64,000 nt of DNA from Xiphophorus maculatus (GCF_002775205.1 NC_036446.1:79501-143500); one strand, 5' to 3'. Shown: positions 32,750 to 45,444, counted from the first letter of the stretch. Made by a program: numbers and translations. Notes: generated by a model not told the origin, from the letters alone.

Positions 32750-34923
32750 TCAGTTGGCAGCGATGGTCTGGTCGACCCAGGCGCGCAGCTCGGTGACGCG
32801 GGCGTAGACAGCCGGAGTGCTGGTGCTGCAGGTGCTGCTGCCCCAGGACACGATGCCCACCAGAGTCCAGGCTCCGCTCTTCTCACAGACCAGAGGACCT
32901 CCAGAGTCACCCTGAGGAAAGAAACCCAGCAGGCTGATGAAAACCGGAGGTCAGACCGGATGAACAGAACCGGGTCAGAACTAAACTCCCACCATGCAGG
33001 AGGAGGCTCCGGCCGCTCCGGCGCAGATCATCAGGTCGGTGATGTTGCTGCCCCAGTAATTGCTGCAGTTAGCATTGGTGAGGAGGGGCAGAGCGGCCTG
33101 CTGCAGCAGAGCGGGGGTGCTGGGGGCTGCAAAACACACAACAGTTACCAGAAAGTTCAAACTCATTAGAAACTATTTTCCAAGTCAGGAATTATGAGAC
33201 TACAGTAAAGATATGATTATTACTCAGGAATAAAAACTACTTGCAGGGTTCTTAATTTCAACCTGGATGATGAATTAAAACATTTTTATAGTGAATGAAG
33301 TGAAACTTTGAACACAAAACAAGGTCTGAAAAATATGACAGGACCCTGTTTTATAAATTATTGTAAAGTTTCTGTTGCTTGCAATCTCTTGATGATTCTC
33401 TCATAATGCTTTGTGAGCGTCAGCAGCTGTTACCGTTGTAGCGGGTCAGACCCCAGCCAGAGGTCACACACATCATGCCTCCAGGGAAGTTATCGGAGGA
33501 CTCAGCCAGGCACACGGGGGAAACCCGCATGTTGAGCTGGGCGGGGCTGGACAGCTTGATCAGGGTGATGTCGTTATTGATGGTGAAGCTGTTGTACTGG
33601 GGGTGTCTGAACACCTGGCGGGAAGTGACACGTTAGGAGTGGCAGGTTAAAGGTCAGAGGATGTGAAGTGAAGGGTCTCACTTACCTGGCCGGGAGAAAT
33701 CACCTGGATGCTCTCTGCGTTGGAGGAGCGGTCGTGCTCTCCGAGGACCACGCGGTCGCTGGTCCTGCAACACACCAACAGTTTGATCTCTTCTTCTTTG
33801 GTAAAGCAGATCTCAGGTGTGTGACGCTTACCTGATAGTGCAGTGAGCAGCCGTCACCACCCAGTTCTCGTTGATGAGAGAGCCTCCGCAGAAGTGGAAG
33901 CCAGTGTAGTCCTGAAACAGAGGTCGGTCCCATTTTAACAGCTGTGCAAGTTGTAAGAACACTGCAGCCTGACAGGTCGGAGGTCAGCTCAGACACGCGG
34001 CGGATAAACTACGAGGAGGCGACGGCCGCACGTCAAGGTCGCCGTTTGACGGCAAAGAGCAGCCGGGTTGATATTTTCCAGTCCTGGAAAAATCAGAGGA
34101 TGGATGCGTTTCTTCTGACAGCAGCATGTTTGCGTGTGTGAGATCTCTTCCAGCCTAATGTCGGACCTGGACCTGCCGATGTGGCCTTGAGGTCGGTGAT
34201 CAGTATGCGACAGGCTGATGCAGAGCACGCCAAGATGCTTGGAAGAATTGCAAAGCAGGGTTATTCCACCAAACACTGATTTCTGACGGTAAACATTAGG
34301 GGCATGCAGTCTAAGAAAGATCAACTTTTATTCTTTGAGGTTGGAAAATGCAACGTTTTTGGCGTCTCCACCATTTTAATATTGGCTTCACATCCTCCAA
34401 AGTTCAGAAATGATCACATCTCCATAAAGTTGTTTAGTTTAACTGATCATCTGCAGGACGGTGAGGTACCAGCAACAATTATCGGTTAGAAAAGATTTCT
34501 ATGTCAGAGATTGTTCCTAAGAAGGAGGCGAGCATCCCTGAAGTTAACAGAATAAAGCATCTTTGTTTGTGGGAGTTTACCTGAAGAGACACCTGCCAGG
34601 GCCAGGAGTGAGGCACAGCCTCCTCACCGTTCACAATGCGGGCGTAACCGGTGATGACGGGAGTGATGGCAGGTGAGCCGCAACCTGGTGACATCATCAT
34701 TACATCATTACCAACAACAATTAGAAACAAACTCCTGACACCTCAGGAGAATGACGTGTTTCCTCTCCCTTCGACCGAAGCCGGACGTCTTTCTAACTTC
34801 GTGCAGCGTAGGCAGTCTGCAGACATCTACACTCGTCTCTGAGCGACTCTGCTGATGAAGGCCGGTCTCACCGTAGGCGGCGCCGACGAAGGCGAGGCAG
34901 GAGAGGATCCACAGGAAAGCCAT
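32750..34923 (-). CDS. ctrb1: Chymotrypsinogen B-like serine protease, copy 1 (Ala226)
   Basis: A secreted pancreatic digestive zymogen cutting after large hydrophobic residues. Seven exons in coding order: 34872-34923, 34581-34684, 33832-33911, 33686-33764, 33434-33614, 32993-33126, 32750-32911. They total 792 nt, giving 263 residues, the usual family length. All introns are GT-AG and phases close. The 18-residue signal peptide ([18 protein letters not shown]) is followed by Cys1 (CGSPAI) and activation site R15-IVNG. The catalytic triad is His57 in TAAHC, Asp102 in NNDITLIKL and Ser195 in GDSGGP. Ser189 (ASSCMGDSGG) gives chymotrypsin rather than trypsin specificity. Residue 226 (precursor 244) in TPAVYARV is Ala, as in chymotrypsin B. 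The gene looks intact; orthology to one mammalian gene is not implied. Confidence 0.95.
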
Positions 34924-34935
34924 GGCTCGATCATG

Positions 34936-35057
34936 TCCACTCCCTTTGGGCCCGCTGCTTTTATACAGCAGTGGAGCGATATGATTGGACGGGACAGCAG
35001 GGACATCTTATCAGAAGACAGTGGGAGTTTGGACAGGTGTGGGTATTTTTCCACCTG
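34936..35057 (-). promoter_or_regulatory. Promoter of chymotrypsinogen copy 1: TATA box and PTF1-like motif
   Basis: On the gene strand TATAAAAG lies at 34959-34966, about 40 bp before the ATG, leaving a very short 5' UTR as usual for pancreatic protease genes. Further up, E-boxes CACCTG (35034-35039 on the minus strand, 35052-35057 on the plus strand) flank a TTTTTCC box (35046-35052). This resembles the E-box plus TC-box site of the acinar factor PTF1. The same sequence is present in copy 2. Confidence 0.65.
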
Positions 35058-35226
35058 AAGAAGCAGGAACACGAAGGTCAGAATGAGACCATAAGGCTGG
35101 AGGTTGAATTAGTATTAAAATCAAACTGTTACCAAAGTGAAGCTGGACGTCACTTCATCACTGAGTTCTGAATAAATACCACCAAATAATTGGAGCTCAA
35201 AGCTCATGTTAAATGATATTGAAGTA

Positions 35227-35736
35227 TCTTCTGTAGGAAGAATGATTCCTTCATAGAAGAACAACTTGTAAATTATTTACAGGTTTGGGTTGGTGCCAGA
35301 TAAAAATAAGTAAAATAATATAGATCAAATGTAACAAGAAACATTCAAACAAAACGTAAGTAAAACATAGCTATGGCAACTACACATACAGAAATCATTA
35401 TTTTCAGGGAAATAAATCAACCATGAAAGGTTTTGGTTCGCTGGTGTGTTTAACTCCAGCAGAGTCAGTCACCCCAGAGGGGGGCTTAGGGTTGGGGCTA
35501 GGGGGAACTGTCAAACTGCAGGGCAAATCCTTTTAAGGGATAAATAAAATAAGTTTCTAAAAGGAACAATGAACCCGTTCTAGTAGATGCAGAGTAGAGC
35601 CTTTAACTGCTCCATGTTGTACAGAAACTATTGCAAAGGTGAATGATAAGGAAGGTTCTAAGATTACAATTATAAACCTAAGAATTTTAACAAAATGTAT
35701 TGAAAGTAGTTTTAGTTAGGGTTAGGGGTTAGGGTA
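35227..35736. other. Intergenic between duplication block and minisatellite
   Basis: No gene. A short TTAGGGTTAGGGGTTAGGG segment lies at about 35,713-35,732, next to the minisatellite. Confidence 0.6.
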
Positions 35737-35869
35737 GACAATAGACACGACAATAGACGAAGTCAATAGACACAACTACAGACGAAGACAATAAACACTA
35801 CAGACGAAGACAATAGTCATGACAATAGACACAACAATAGACGAAGACAATAGACACGATAATAGACAC
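35737..35869. repeat. Minisatellite of ACAATAGAC / GAAGACAATAGACAC units, left part
   Basis: Irregular units of ACAATAGACACAACAATAG, ACGAAGACAATAG and AATAGACAC. The same array continues at 38,943-39,255 on the other side of the LINE, so it was split by that insertion. Confidence 0.9.
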
Positions 35870-38800
35870 CGGTGGTGGGCCACCGGTAATAGACACGGGT
35901 GGTGGGCCCCTCCCATGGGCCCACCACCCGTGGGAGGGGCCAAAGGGGTCGGGTGCAGTGTGGGATGGGTGGCAGCAGAGGGAGGGGACCCTGGCGGTCT
36001 GATCCTCGGTTGCAGAAACTGGCTCTTGGGACGTGGAATGTCACCTCTCTGGTGGGGAAGGAGCCGGAGCTAGTGCGTGAGGTCGAGAGGTTCCGGCTAG
36101 AAATAGTCGGTCTCACCTCGACGCACGGCTCTGGTTCTGGAACCAGTCTCCTTGAGAGGGGCTGGACATACTTCCACTCTGGAGTTGCCCAAGGTGAGAG
36201 GCGTCGGGCAGGAGTGGGCATACTTGTTGCTCCCCATCTCGGCGCCTGTACGTTGGGGTTTACCCCGGTGAACGAGAGGGTAGCATCCCTCCGCCTACGG
36301 GTGGGGGGACGGGTTCTGACTGTCGTTTGTGCTTACGGGCCGAACGACAGTTCAGATTACCCACCCTTTTTGGAGTCCTTAGAGGGGGTGCTGGAGAGTG
36401 CTCCTCCTGGGGACTCCCTTGTTCTGCTGGGGGACTTCAACGCTCACGTGGGCAATGACAGTGAGACCTGGAGGAGCGTGGTTGGGAGGAACGGCCCGCC
36501 CGACCTGAACTCGAGCGGTGTTCTGTTGCTGGACTTCTGTGCTCGCCATGGATTGTCCATAACGAACACCATGTTCAAGCATAAGGGTGTCCATATGTGC
36601 ACTTGGCACCAGGACACCCTAGGCCGCAGTTCGATGATCGACTTTGTCATCGTTTCATCGGATCTGCGGCCGTATGTCTTGGACACTCGGGTGAAGAGAG
36701 GTGCGGAGCTGTCCACTGACCACTACCTGGTGGTGAGTTGGCTCCGGTGGTGGGGGCGAAAGCCGGTCAGACCTGGCAGGCCCAAACGTGTTGTGAGGGT
36801 CTGCTGGGAACGTCTGGCGGAATCCCCTGTGAGATGGAGCTTTAACTCCCATCTCCGGCAAAACTTCGAACACGTCCCGGGGGAGGTGGGGGACATGGAG
36901 TCTGAGTGGACCGTGTTCCGTGCCTCCATTGTCGAGGCGGCCGATCGGAGCTGTGTCCGCAAGGTTGTCGGTGCCTGTCGCGGTGGCAACCCTCGAACCC
37001 GCTGGTGGACACCTTCGGTGAGGGATGCCGTCAGGCTGAAGAAGGAGTCCTATCGGGCCTTTTTGGCCTGTGGGACTCCGGAAGCAGCTGATGGGTACCG
37101 GCGGGCGAAGCGGCATGCGGCTCGGGCGGTTGCTGAGGCAAAAACTCGGGCGTGGGAGGAGTTTGGAGAGGCCATGGAGAAAGACTTCCGTACGGCTTCG
37201 AGGCGATTCTGGTCCACCATCCGGCGTCTCGGGGGGGGAAGCGGTGCAGCACCAACACTGTTTATAGTGGGGATGGTGTGCTGCTGACCTCTACTCGGGA
37301 CGTTGTGGGCCGGTGGGCAGAGTACTTTGAAGACCTCCTCAATCCCACCAACATGCCTTCCACTGAGGAAGCGGAGCCTGGGGACTCTGGGTTGGGCTCT
37401 CCAATCTCTGGGGGCGAGGTCGCTGAGGTGGTTAAAAAGCTCCTCGGTGGCAAGGCCCCGGGGGTGGATGAGATCTGCCCGGAGTTCCTTAAGGCTCTGG
37501 ATGTTGTAGGGTTGTGTTGGTTGACGCGACTCTGCAATGTCGCATGGACATCGGGGGCAGTTCCCCTGGATTGGCAGACTGGGGTGGTGGTCCCCCTGTT
37601 CAAAAAGGGGGACCGGAGGGTGTGCTCCAATTATAGAGGGGTCACACTCTTAAGCCTCCCTGGCAAGGTCTATTCAGGGGTCCTGGAGAGGAGGGTCCGT
37701 CGGATAGTCGAACCTCGGATTCAGGAAGAGCAGTGTGGTTTTCGTCCTGGTCGTGGAACACTGGACCAGCTCTACACCCTCAGCAGGGTCCTGGAGGGTT
37801 CTGGGAGTTCGCCCAACCAGTCTACATGTGTTTTGTGGACTTGGAGAAGGCGTTCGACCGTGTCCCTCGGGGAGCCCTGTGGGGGGTTCTCCGGGAGTAT
37901 GGGGTACCGGGCCCTTTGATACGGGCTGTCAGGTCCCTGTATGACCGGTGTCAGAGTCTGGTCCGCACTGCCGGCAGTAAGTCGGGCTCGTTTCCGGTGA
38001 GAGTTGGACTCCGCCAGGGCTGCCCTTTGTCACCGATTCTGTTCATTACTTTTATGGACAGAATCTCTAGGCCAGCCAAGGTGTTGAGGGGATCCGATTT
38101 GGTGGCCTTAGGATCTCATCTCTGCTTTTTGCAGACGATGTGGTCCTTCTGGCTTCATCAGATTGTGATCTGCAGCTCTCGCTGGAGCGGTTCGCAGCCG
38201 AGTGTGAAGCGGCCGGGATGGGGATCAGTGCCTCCAAATCCGAGGCCATGGTCTTGAGCCGGAAAAGGGTAGAGTGCCTTCTCCGGGTCAGGGGGGGTGT
38301 CCTGCCCCAAGTGGAGGAGTTTAAGTATCTCGGGATCTTGTTCACGAATGGGGGAAGAAGGGAGCGGGAGATCGACAGGCGGATTGGCGCAGCGTCTGCT
38401 GTCAAGCGGGCGCTGTACCGGTCCGTCGTGGTGAAGAGAGAGCTGAGCCAAAAAGCGAAGCTCTCGATTTACCGGTCGATCTACGTTCCCACCCTCATCT
38501 ATGGTCATGAGCTTTGGGTCATGACCGAAAGAACGAGATCGCGGATACAAGCGGCCGAAATGGGTTTTCTCCGTAGGGTGGCTGGGCTCTCCCTTAGAGA
38601 TAGGGTGAGAAGCTCAGTCATCCGGGAGGAACTCAGAGTAGAGCCGCTGCTCCTTCACATCGAGAGGAGCCAGTTGAGGTGGCTCGGGCATCTGGTCAGG
38701 ATGCCTCCTGGACGCCTCCCTGGTGAGGAGTTCCGGGCACGTCCCACCGGGAGGAGGCCCCGGGGAAGACCCAGGACACGCTGGAGGGACTATGTCTCTC

Positions 38801-38942
38801 GGCTGGCCTGGGAACGCCTCGGGATTCCCCCGGAGGAGCTAGAAGTAGTGGCTGGGGAGAGGGAAGTCTGGGCCTCCCTTCTGAAGCTGCTACCCCCGCG
38901 ACCCGACCTCGGATAAGCGGAAGAAGATGGATGGATGGATGG
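35870..38942 (+). mobile_element. Near full-length APE endonuclease/RT LINE (RTE/Rex3-like), frameshifted
   Basis: The first part (about 36,010-37,250) encodes an APE-type endonuclease: [40 protein letters not shown], and [13 protein letters not shown] then STDHYLV. The RT follows with LLGGKAPGVDEI, VVPLFKKGDRR, QCGFRPGRGT, VYMCFVDLEKAFD, LRQGCPLSPILF and the catalytic LLFADDVVLLA (FADD at 38128-38139). The C-terminal part ends at PPRPDLG and a stop at 38916. At least three frameshifts break it: near a G-run at about 37,230, near 37,795, and at about 38,090-38,120. The 3' end is a short ATGG repeat. AATAGACAC occurs just before (35861-35869) and just after (38943-38951), the likely target duplication. 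The clade name is from memory of family features. Confidence 0.9.
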
Positions 38943-39255
38943 AATAGACACAACAACAATAGACACAACTACAGACGAAGACAATAAACACAATAGACGA
39001 AGACAATAGTCACGACAGTAGACACAACAATAGACGAAGACAATAGACACGATAATAGACACAACAACAATAGACACAACTACAGACGAAGACAATAAAC
39101 ACAATAGACGAAGACAATAGTCACGACAGTAGACACAACAATAGACACGACAATAGACGAAGACAATAGACACGACAATAGACACAACAATACACAAAGA
39201 CAATAGACACAACTACAGACGAAGACAATAAACACAATAGACGAAGACAATAGGG
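38943..39255. repeat. Minisatellite of ACAATAGAC / GAAGACAATAGACAC units, right part
   Basis: Continuation of the array at 35,737-35,869; it ends in TAGGGTTAGGGGTTAG at about 39,252-39,267. Open frames with VSIVVVSI-type repeats here are array artefacts. Confidence 0.9.
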
Positions 39256-39639
39256 TTAGGGGTTAGTTCTTTTAGATAAAGAAGTTTTGTAACATGAACC
39301 TTAAATCAATAGGTTGCTGTTTCAGAATTTCCCATTTCAATCATACGCCCAATCCTATTGGGTGGTATTCATTATACCACCTTAAGTTGTCAACAACTTA
39401 AAGTGACCAATTTCAATGGAAAATAAATCCTGTTTGTATCGGAGGATAAAATAAGATAACATTTAGAATAGGCCATGATGAAAGGCCAAGTCTGCTAAAG
39501 ACCACAATTTCTTGATTATCATTAATAATAATCCCCCCTTTTATGTAATTCCGGAGTATTTATAACCAATCAAGATTTCCTAGCATATGGATTTATAACA
39601 TTTGTATATGCTGGGATCTGAGGTTTTTGGCTCTTTGTT

Positions 39640-40436
39640 GGAAATTTTCTGTTGCCTGCTGCTTCTCTCTTCGTCCACTAGATGGCACCAAGGGACTGCA
39701 ACACCTGGAGACTGACAGGTGTCAGCGCACCTGGGATCCATCGCCTGATCATCCAGGGGGACATGAGGAGCAAGAAGCTGCCAGCACTTTATTAGTTAAT
39801 TTTACCATCACATGTAGGAATAAAAGGAAATGAGTTGGCAGATAAATATGCAAAACAAGCTACAAAAAGTTGTTATATTGATATATTGGCACCATTCAGT
39901 AAAGATTAAATCAAATCTATTATTAAACAAAAGGTTAAGGAAAGATGGCAGAAACAGTGGGAAGAAGAAAGAACTGGCAGGTGGTGTAATGAGGAGAACA
40001 GGATGAAATGGAAAGGAGGAAACCAAAATGTCCAGATTACGTTTTGGTCATACAGGGTTAAATATTACTTTATTTAAAATGGGAAAACATCCAACAGGAA
40101 AATGTGATTTTTGTTTTCAAGAAGAGACAGTAAAACATGTTTTTTGTTCTGTTCTAAATATTCTGTTGAGAGACTTGAACTAGTATGTAGATTACAAGAA
40201 AATAAATTAAAGCTAAATATACAAAATATTTTGGACAAAAATTCTACTTCTGAATATTTTTGTTCTTTAATGAAACAAGAAAACAAAATTGATAGAAAGG
40301 ATATAAGTTTTATACATTTATTTTTGTGGGAGAATATATATGTAGCATCATGATCCACACTCCATTCCAGTAGATGGCGGTAATGCACATCAGTAAGTTG
40401 CTTGCCAACCGCTATAAAAAAAGAAGAAGAAGACTT
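39640..40436 (+). mobile_element. 3' end of an I-like (Nimb-type) LINE with RNase H remnant
   Basis: At about 39,790-39,860 the plus strand encodes LPSHVGIKGNELADKYAKQA, the C-terminal motif of the RNase H domain of I-clade LINEs. It continues with KQKVKERWQKQWEEERTGRW and a FCS-type Cys pattern near 40,110, broken by stops. The end has CCAGTAGATGGCGGTAATGC, a stem-forming TTGCCAACCGC and an AAGAAGAAG tail at 40,425-40,435. It is strongly 5'-truncated; the left border is approximate. Confidence 0.7.
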
Positions 40437-43400
40437 TGACGCCTGAGTGTTTGTCAGTTTTGGTACTCTGCACCCCTTTGAGTTTGCTCTCTAAGTTTCC
40501 CAAGATTACATCAAGTTTTATCTTTCTGTTGCCTCCTCCTCAGGTGTTTCCTCCTGATGCCTCAGACTATTGTCCACCTGCGTCTGAGTCCCTGGGTTTC
40601 TGGATTCCTCCCTCGTGACGCCGTGGATTGTTTACCCACTGGTTGCCTGAGTCCCTTTTCACCTTTACAGAAGAATCATTGACACTTCCTGGTTTTCTCT
40701 GCTGGCAGTTGGATCGCTCCTCGTTCCTCCTCACCTGAACTTACCTGTCCTCCTTCCACCGCAGCCTCTACCATCTGAACCTCACACAGGAACCCGGCTC
40801 ACTTTCAATGACCTCTACAAAGAGACCATACTCCCAAAGACCACAGTACTACTTAGTTAATTTGGGCCTGCTGGATTTGCTGTGTGATATCTACATACCT
40901 GAAAGAGTTCTTCTGGATTGTTCATGCTCAGCTGGCCGTTTTGAAGCATCTCCTCGCCTGCAGGTTGGAGCCTGCCCTGCCCTCATCAGCGATCAGAGCT
41001 AAAGGACGACCTGTCAGATTACAAGTAGTGTCTGCAGCGTCAGATCACTTCCAGGACTCCTCAATCCCCATCACCTCTCCCGGGCGGAAATTCCCATCCA
41101 GCTAGTAAGATCTTTCCACAAGTCCCTGTTCCAGTTTGTTCATTATACTCACTTTCCCGATCTGTCTCGATCGTGTCGGTCCTTCCAAGCCTGGCCATCA
41201 ACAGATCCATTCATTGCATATTTAACATTGTTTTCCTTAGAAATAAATCCTTTAAACTATCTGGTTTCCTGAGAGTATCCCTGCATGTGGGTCCAGAATA
41301 TTACCAACATGATACCTTTTGTTGGGTGCTGGAGTCTGGTCTTGTGGGGAGCTTTCTTCTTCTTCCACCAGGAGGAGCCATGAGGTTGCAGTCTGTTGGA
41401 GGGTGGCCCCTGCACACCTGTGCATAATCGGCACCATCACCACCAGGATAAGAGGAGCGGGCGGCCGGTTCTCCAGCGCTTGAGTGTTAACCTCTAACGG
41501 TACTCTGAGCCCCCTGAGCTTAATCCTCTGTGTTTTCATCCGTGCTCCTAGCAACCTGAATTTATCTTTAAATTTCTACTTGCAGGAATACGTCTCGTGG
41601 TGCCGTGGAGAAGTACCCTTTGTGAACCCACGTTCAAATCCGAGACCCAAGAACCTCAGCTGAAGAAATTCCTGGAATACAATCTAAACTGGCCGAGACC
41701 CGCTCCTCACCCTACAGACTACCCTCTGACTACCTGCCCGCCCTCCAACGGCTCTCCCATCTGCGACCTCAGGGGATCCTCCAGCCATCGGACCCCTGAT
41801 CGGACTCCTCCTCCTCCTGTCAGCTTCCCAGGCTCCAGTACCCCAACATCAGTTTTCCCCCAGCGGACGCACCTCACCCACTAAACTCGTTCCTGAACTA
41901 GTTTGTTTCAGTTCAATATTTCACTTACCTTTCCTTTCCCCCTGCCTTCAGCGCGAAGACGATTCTTATCCATTGGCCCCAAGACATTTCACATACCACA
42001 CCAGATATTTATGGTTTAAAAGAAAATAGACTTTATTTATCTGAGTCATTTTCCATCTCCTATTTGTGTCTCTGCATGTGGGTCAAACATGTAGCTTCAA
42101 ACATGACACCTTTCACACATTTTATTTCTTTCACAAGAAGCTACAGGATGAAGATCCTGCTTCAGTCTGACCAAAACTGGCTGAAGCTATTTACTGACCA
42201 ATGAACTGCTTCATAAAAAAACACACACAACTTCACTTTCAGTGATTTAAGGTGGTTTTTCCACGTCTGTAGATCTTGAATTTTAAAATAATCCATCTGA
42301 ATTACATCTTTTTAAGATCACCCAGAAGCATTGATTCATTTACTTATTTTACAACAAAGAATAAACTAAAACGTAATTGATGAAATAAAATGAACCACAA
42401 AAACAAACCCAAAAATCCAGAATTATGACATTTTCTGCTGTAAGACTAGTAATGTTGGAACAAGAGGAGACCCAGAAAATCTGGAAACCACTGTTCAAAA
42501 ATATTTGGTACTAAATGTTGAGAAGTGAGACATTTTCTACCTGCTGCTCGTCGTTCTCTCGTCTCCTCGGGTCCATTAATGTTGTGTGTAAAAGTGAAAC
42601 CATAAAGACAGCAGTCACTGTTCAACTTCACAATCAACCAGAATTTATTCAAACAATCAAGTGCATAAAGTCACACCAACATCTCATCATGGTCACCAGA
42701 AACCAAAGCCACAAAGAAGAAATTAATTACCTTAGAAAAATACAAAGAAGGCTCCTTCAGAGACACTGAGTGGCGTTCAGACAGATCCAGTGATCTGATT
42801 GGCTGGTTTAGCTCCATTCCTTTTATATCCAGGTGTTTCTACTGTCTGATGGTCCAACATAGTTTAGACTCAACCAGCCGTAATGTTGCTGTTAGCAGCC
42901 AGAGACCAGGCAGGTTTTACCGAGGCCAAGATGGATCCATCCTGCTGATCCTCCTGATCTTTACCAACAATAGATGTTTATTTCATACAGAAACATTTTA
43001 TTCAAGAAAGTGGAACCAAAGTTTATCAGCTATCTGTGTTTTTCAGTTCAAACTGGTTCACACTGGTTCCTGAGCCCACAGAGCTCTGCTGACCTCTGAC
43101 CTCTGACCCAGGGCGTCAAACAGCAGATTTGATTATAAAAATTAACATGTTTCATATAATATCTTCAAACTCTTATAAAACAGTCATAAGCAGTCTGTTT
43201 TTGTTTTGGTATTTTGGTGTTGTTTTCAATACCAAAACATCTTTTACACTCAATATTATCTGATTAGTTTTAGACTTCCTCAGTTATAATGAACTTAAAC
43301 AATTTCCAGATTAATATATGATTTATACACTCTTAAGAATGTGATCCAATATAAAAACTACTGATTAGACTAATTTTAATCAAACCTAATCTTAACCCTA

Positions 43401-45444
43401 CCCATTATATCTAAGAAAAATGTTCTACTGATTAAGTTATATATTGATGAAATCATGACTCTAAATCTAACCTAAATTGATGCCGATTCAAAATCAGTCT
43501 ATTTCAACAAAGTTGAACATCATTAAAACTAGCATAATTAAACTAATATTTCCAACATATGTCAAAAAAATAATCCATGGACCAAAGTTGACGTAATACC
43601 CAAGTTTATTGTAATTGGTGTGTTTTGTTTCTGGCACAGATTTCTGAATTCTTGAATTTCTGGATGCCATCATGTACCAAGTTCACTATGGGAGAGTGTG
43701 TTTGACTCCAACTGCTATAGTTTGTTATATATATACATCTTAAGATGTGAAGAACCTTGTACAACCAGATTAAACTTATTTCGTCTCCCACTTGTTGCTC
43801 ATTACTATTTAAAGGCTCAAACACCTGATTAGCATCTGTTTCTCAAGCATTTTACATATAGATTTGTAATTTATTAAACCTAGATTGACAGAAGGTTTCT
43901 TAAATAAAGATTTAATTCCAATCTTACACTGTAGTAAGGGTAAATTAGTTCTATCTAAAATGGGGGCAGTATTTAAAGGAAACACTTCTTTAAGCCCTTA
44001 ACCTGCATCAGAACGCCCCCATGCCGTTTCTCCATTGTTTTACTCAGGGTGAGATTTAAGGGTTTTCTTAAACCCTTAAATCTCACATGTTGGGTTTAGG
44101 TTTTCCTTCTTTAGTGGATCCAGTTCAGTTATTTCTTAAGTCCTTCTAGCTTTAGTGTTTCTAGTTTTCTCATTTTGTCACTTTAGGTTTAGTTAGTCTT
44201 TTTGTCCTGCCTTCTTTGGTGATTCTAGTTAAATTATTTCTATTTTCAGATCTTCTACTTACCCTAGCTCTACGTCCCCTAGTTCTTCTTATTGTTAGAT
44301 CAGCCTTCTTCCTGTTTAGGTTTATTTATGTTTTTCCCTCATGTCTTTTCGTCTTCTAGTTTATCAGGGTTTCTTTAGTATTCGAGGTATTTTCAGCTCC
44401 CTGCTGTTTCCTCTGTTTTTCTCCTCAGCCAACGACTCACACCTGGAACCAGTTATCTCATCTCGTTAGGCCCGTTGTCCCAGTATTTAAGCTCCTCTGT
44501 TCCAGTCACAACTCGCTGGTTCGTCTCGTCACCCTTATCGTTACTACCCATGTCTACCTGTTGGTCCAGGAAGCTTTATTTTTTGGTTAATTTTCTTCAT
44601 TAAACATCCATTTATTTCTACGACTGCTGCCTGCTGTGTTTGGGTCCTCTGCCACATCGTGATTCCCCCTTTTGATTGACATTGCATTTTACCAATAATG
44701 TTATGAAATGACTTTTTCTGAGCCAATAAAATCCAGAGAGCGACTTGAGTTCGTTTTGATATGCCTGTATTCTTTCTGGAATATTTCTGACTGGTCAACT
44801 CGGAGACTAAATCTAAAGCCACCGATGTGTAGCCAACGCGTGGCCTGTCATAAGGATATCAGGCATTTTGGGGTTTGTGTTGACATGAATCCACCAGCTG
44901 CATGCGTAACCACGCGTAATGTGTGCGTCAGGCTCTGTGCGCCCTCGTTCGTAACGGTGTTTACAGGACTTTTTCCTCACCAACCACGATGTCAGAACGG
45001 GTCAAACCTGGATGTGTTTCTTCATCAAAGTTTCACAACTCCCAGGAGTGGATGATTATGGCCGTAAGAGTTCTGACAAGTTTTGGATCTGAGAATACCG
45101 GAAACTTTTAGTCGTCTGCTGCTACAGTCAGAGCGACGGGGTACAGCGGGAACGGGGAACGGGGGGGAGGGGCCTAGTGTACCGTTAAAAGCTGAGTTTA
45201 GGGCATTAGAGGCTACATCTGGGCTGACACCCTCTGTGTCCCCCCATTATATCGACCTGAGTATTTAACACTCAGATAGAAAAAAAATCTGAGGTCTGAT
45301 TCAAACATTGCAAGTAAAGACTGGTGGACGGGAAAACGACAAACAAATGAAAATTTGGTGTTTTGCATAGAGGGAAAGGAAAACTAAGGGTCAGAAGTTT
45401 CAACGAGCTGCTCTGTTTAGGGGAAAACGCGCCTTGTGTTGGTC
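40437..45444. other. Intergenic 5 kb between the chymotrypsinogen blocks
   Basis: I recognise no gene. Open frames at 40,808-41,105 and 41,597-41,884 are proline/serine-rich without a family. Near 44,630 and again near 48,755 the phrase TTTGGGTCCT follows T-rich leader-like sequence, which may mark LTR-retrotransposon remnants; paired LTRs were not found. Confidence 0.45.

Larger units (their letters stand above)
32647..35226. repeat. Chymotrypsinogen duplication block, copy 1
   Basis: This 2,580-bp block recurs at 45,445-48,024 with a constant offset of 12,798 bp, so no indels. By eye only about nine substitutions separate them, five of them within 9 bp. Outside GATATTGAAGTA (right) and AAGATGAGG (left) similarity stops at once. 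Confidence 0.97.

Noticed and set aside
33944-34842. Frames inside and antisense to chymotrypsinogen introns, identical in both copies
   Set aside because: Their conservation is explained by the recent duplication of the whole block. They have no recognisable motif.
35713-35735. True telomeric sequence
   Set aside because: Only three irregular TTAGGG-like units, inside a gene-bearing region.
41597-41700. GTTCAAATCC resembling a tRNA B box near 41,631
   Set aside because: No matching A box or foldable acceptor and anticodon stems were found around it.
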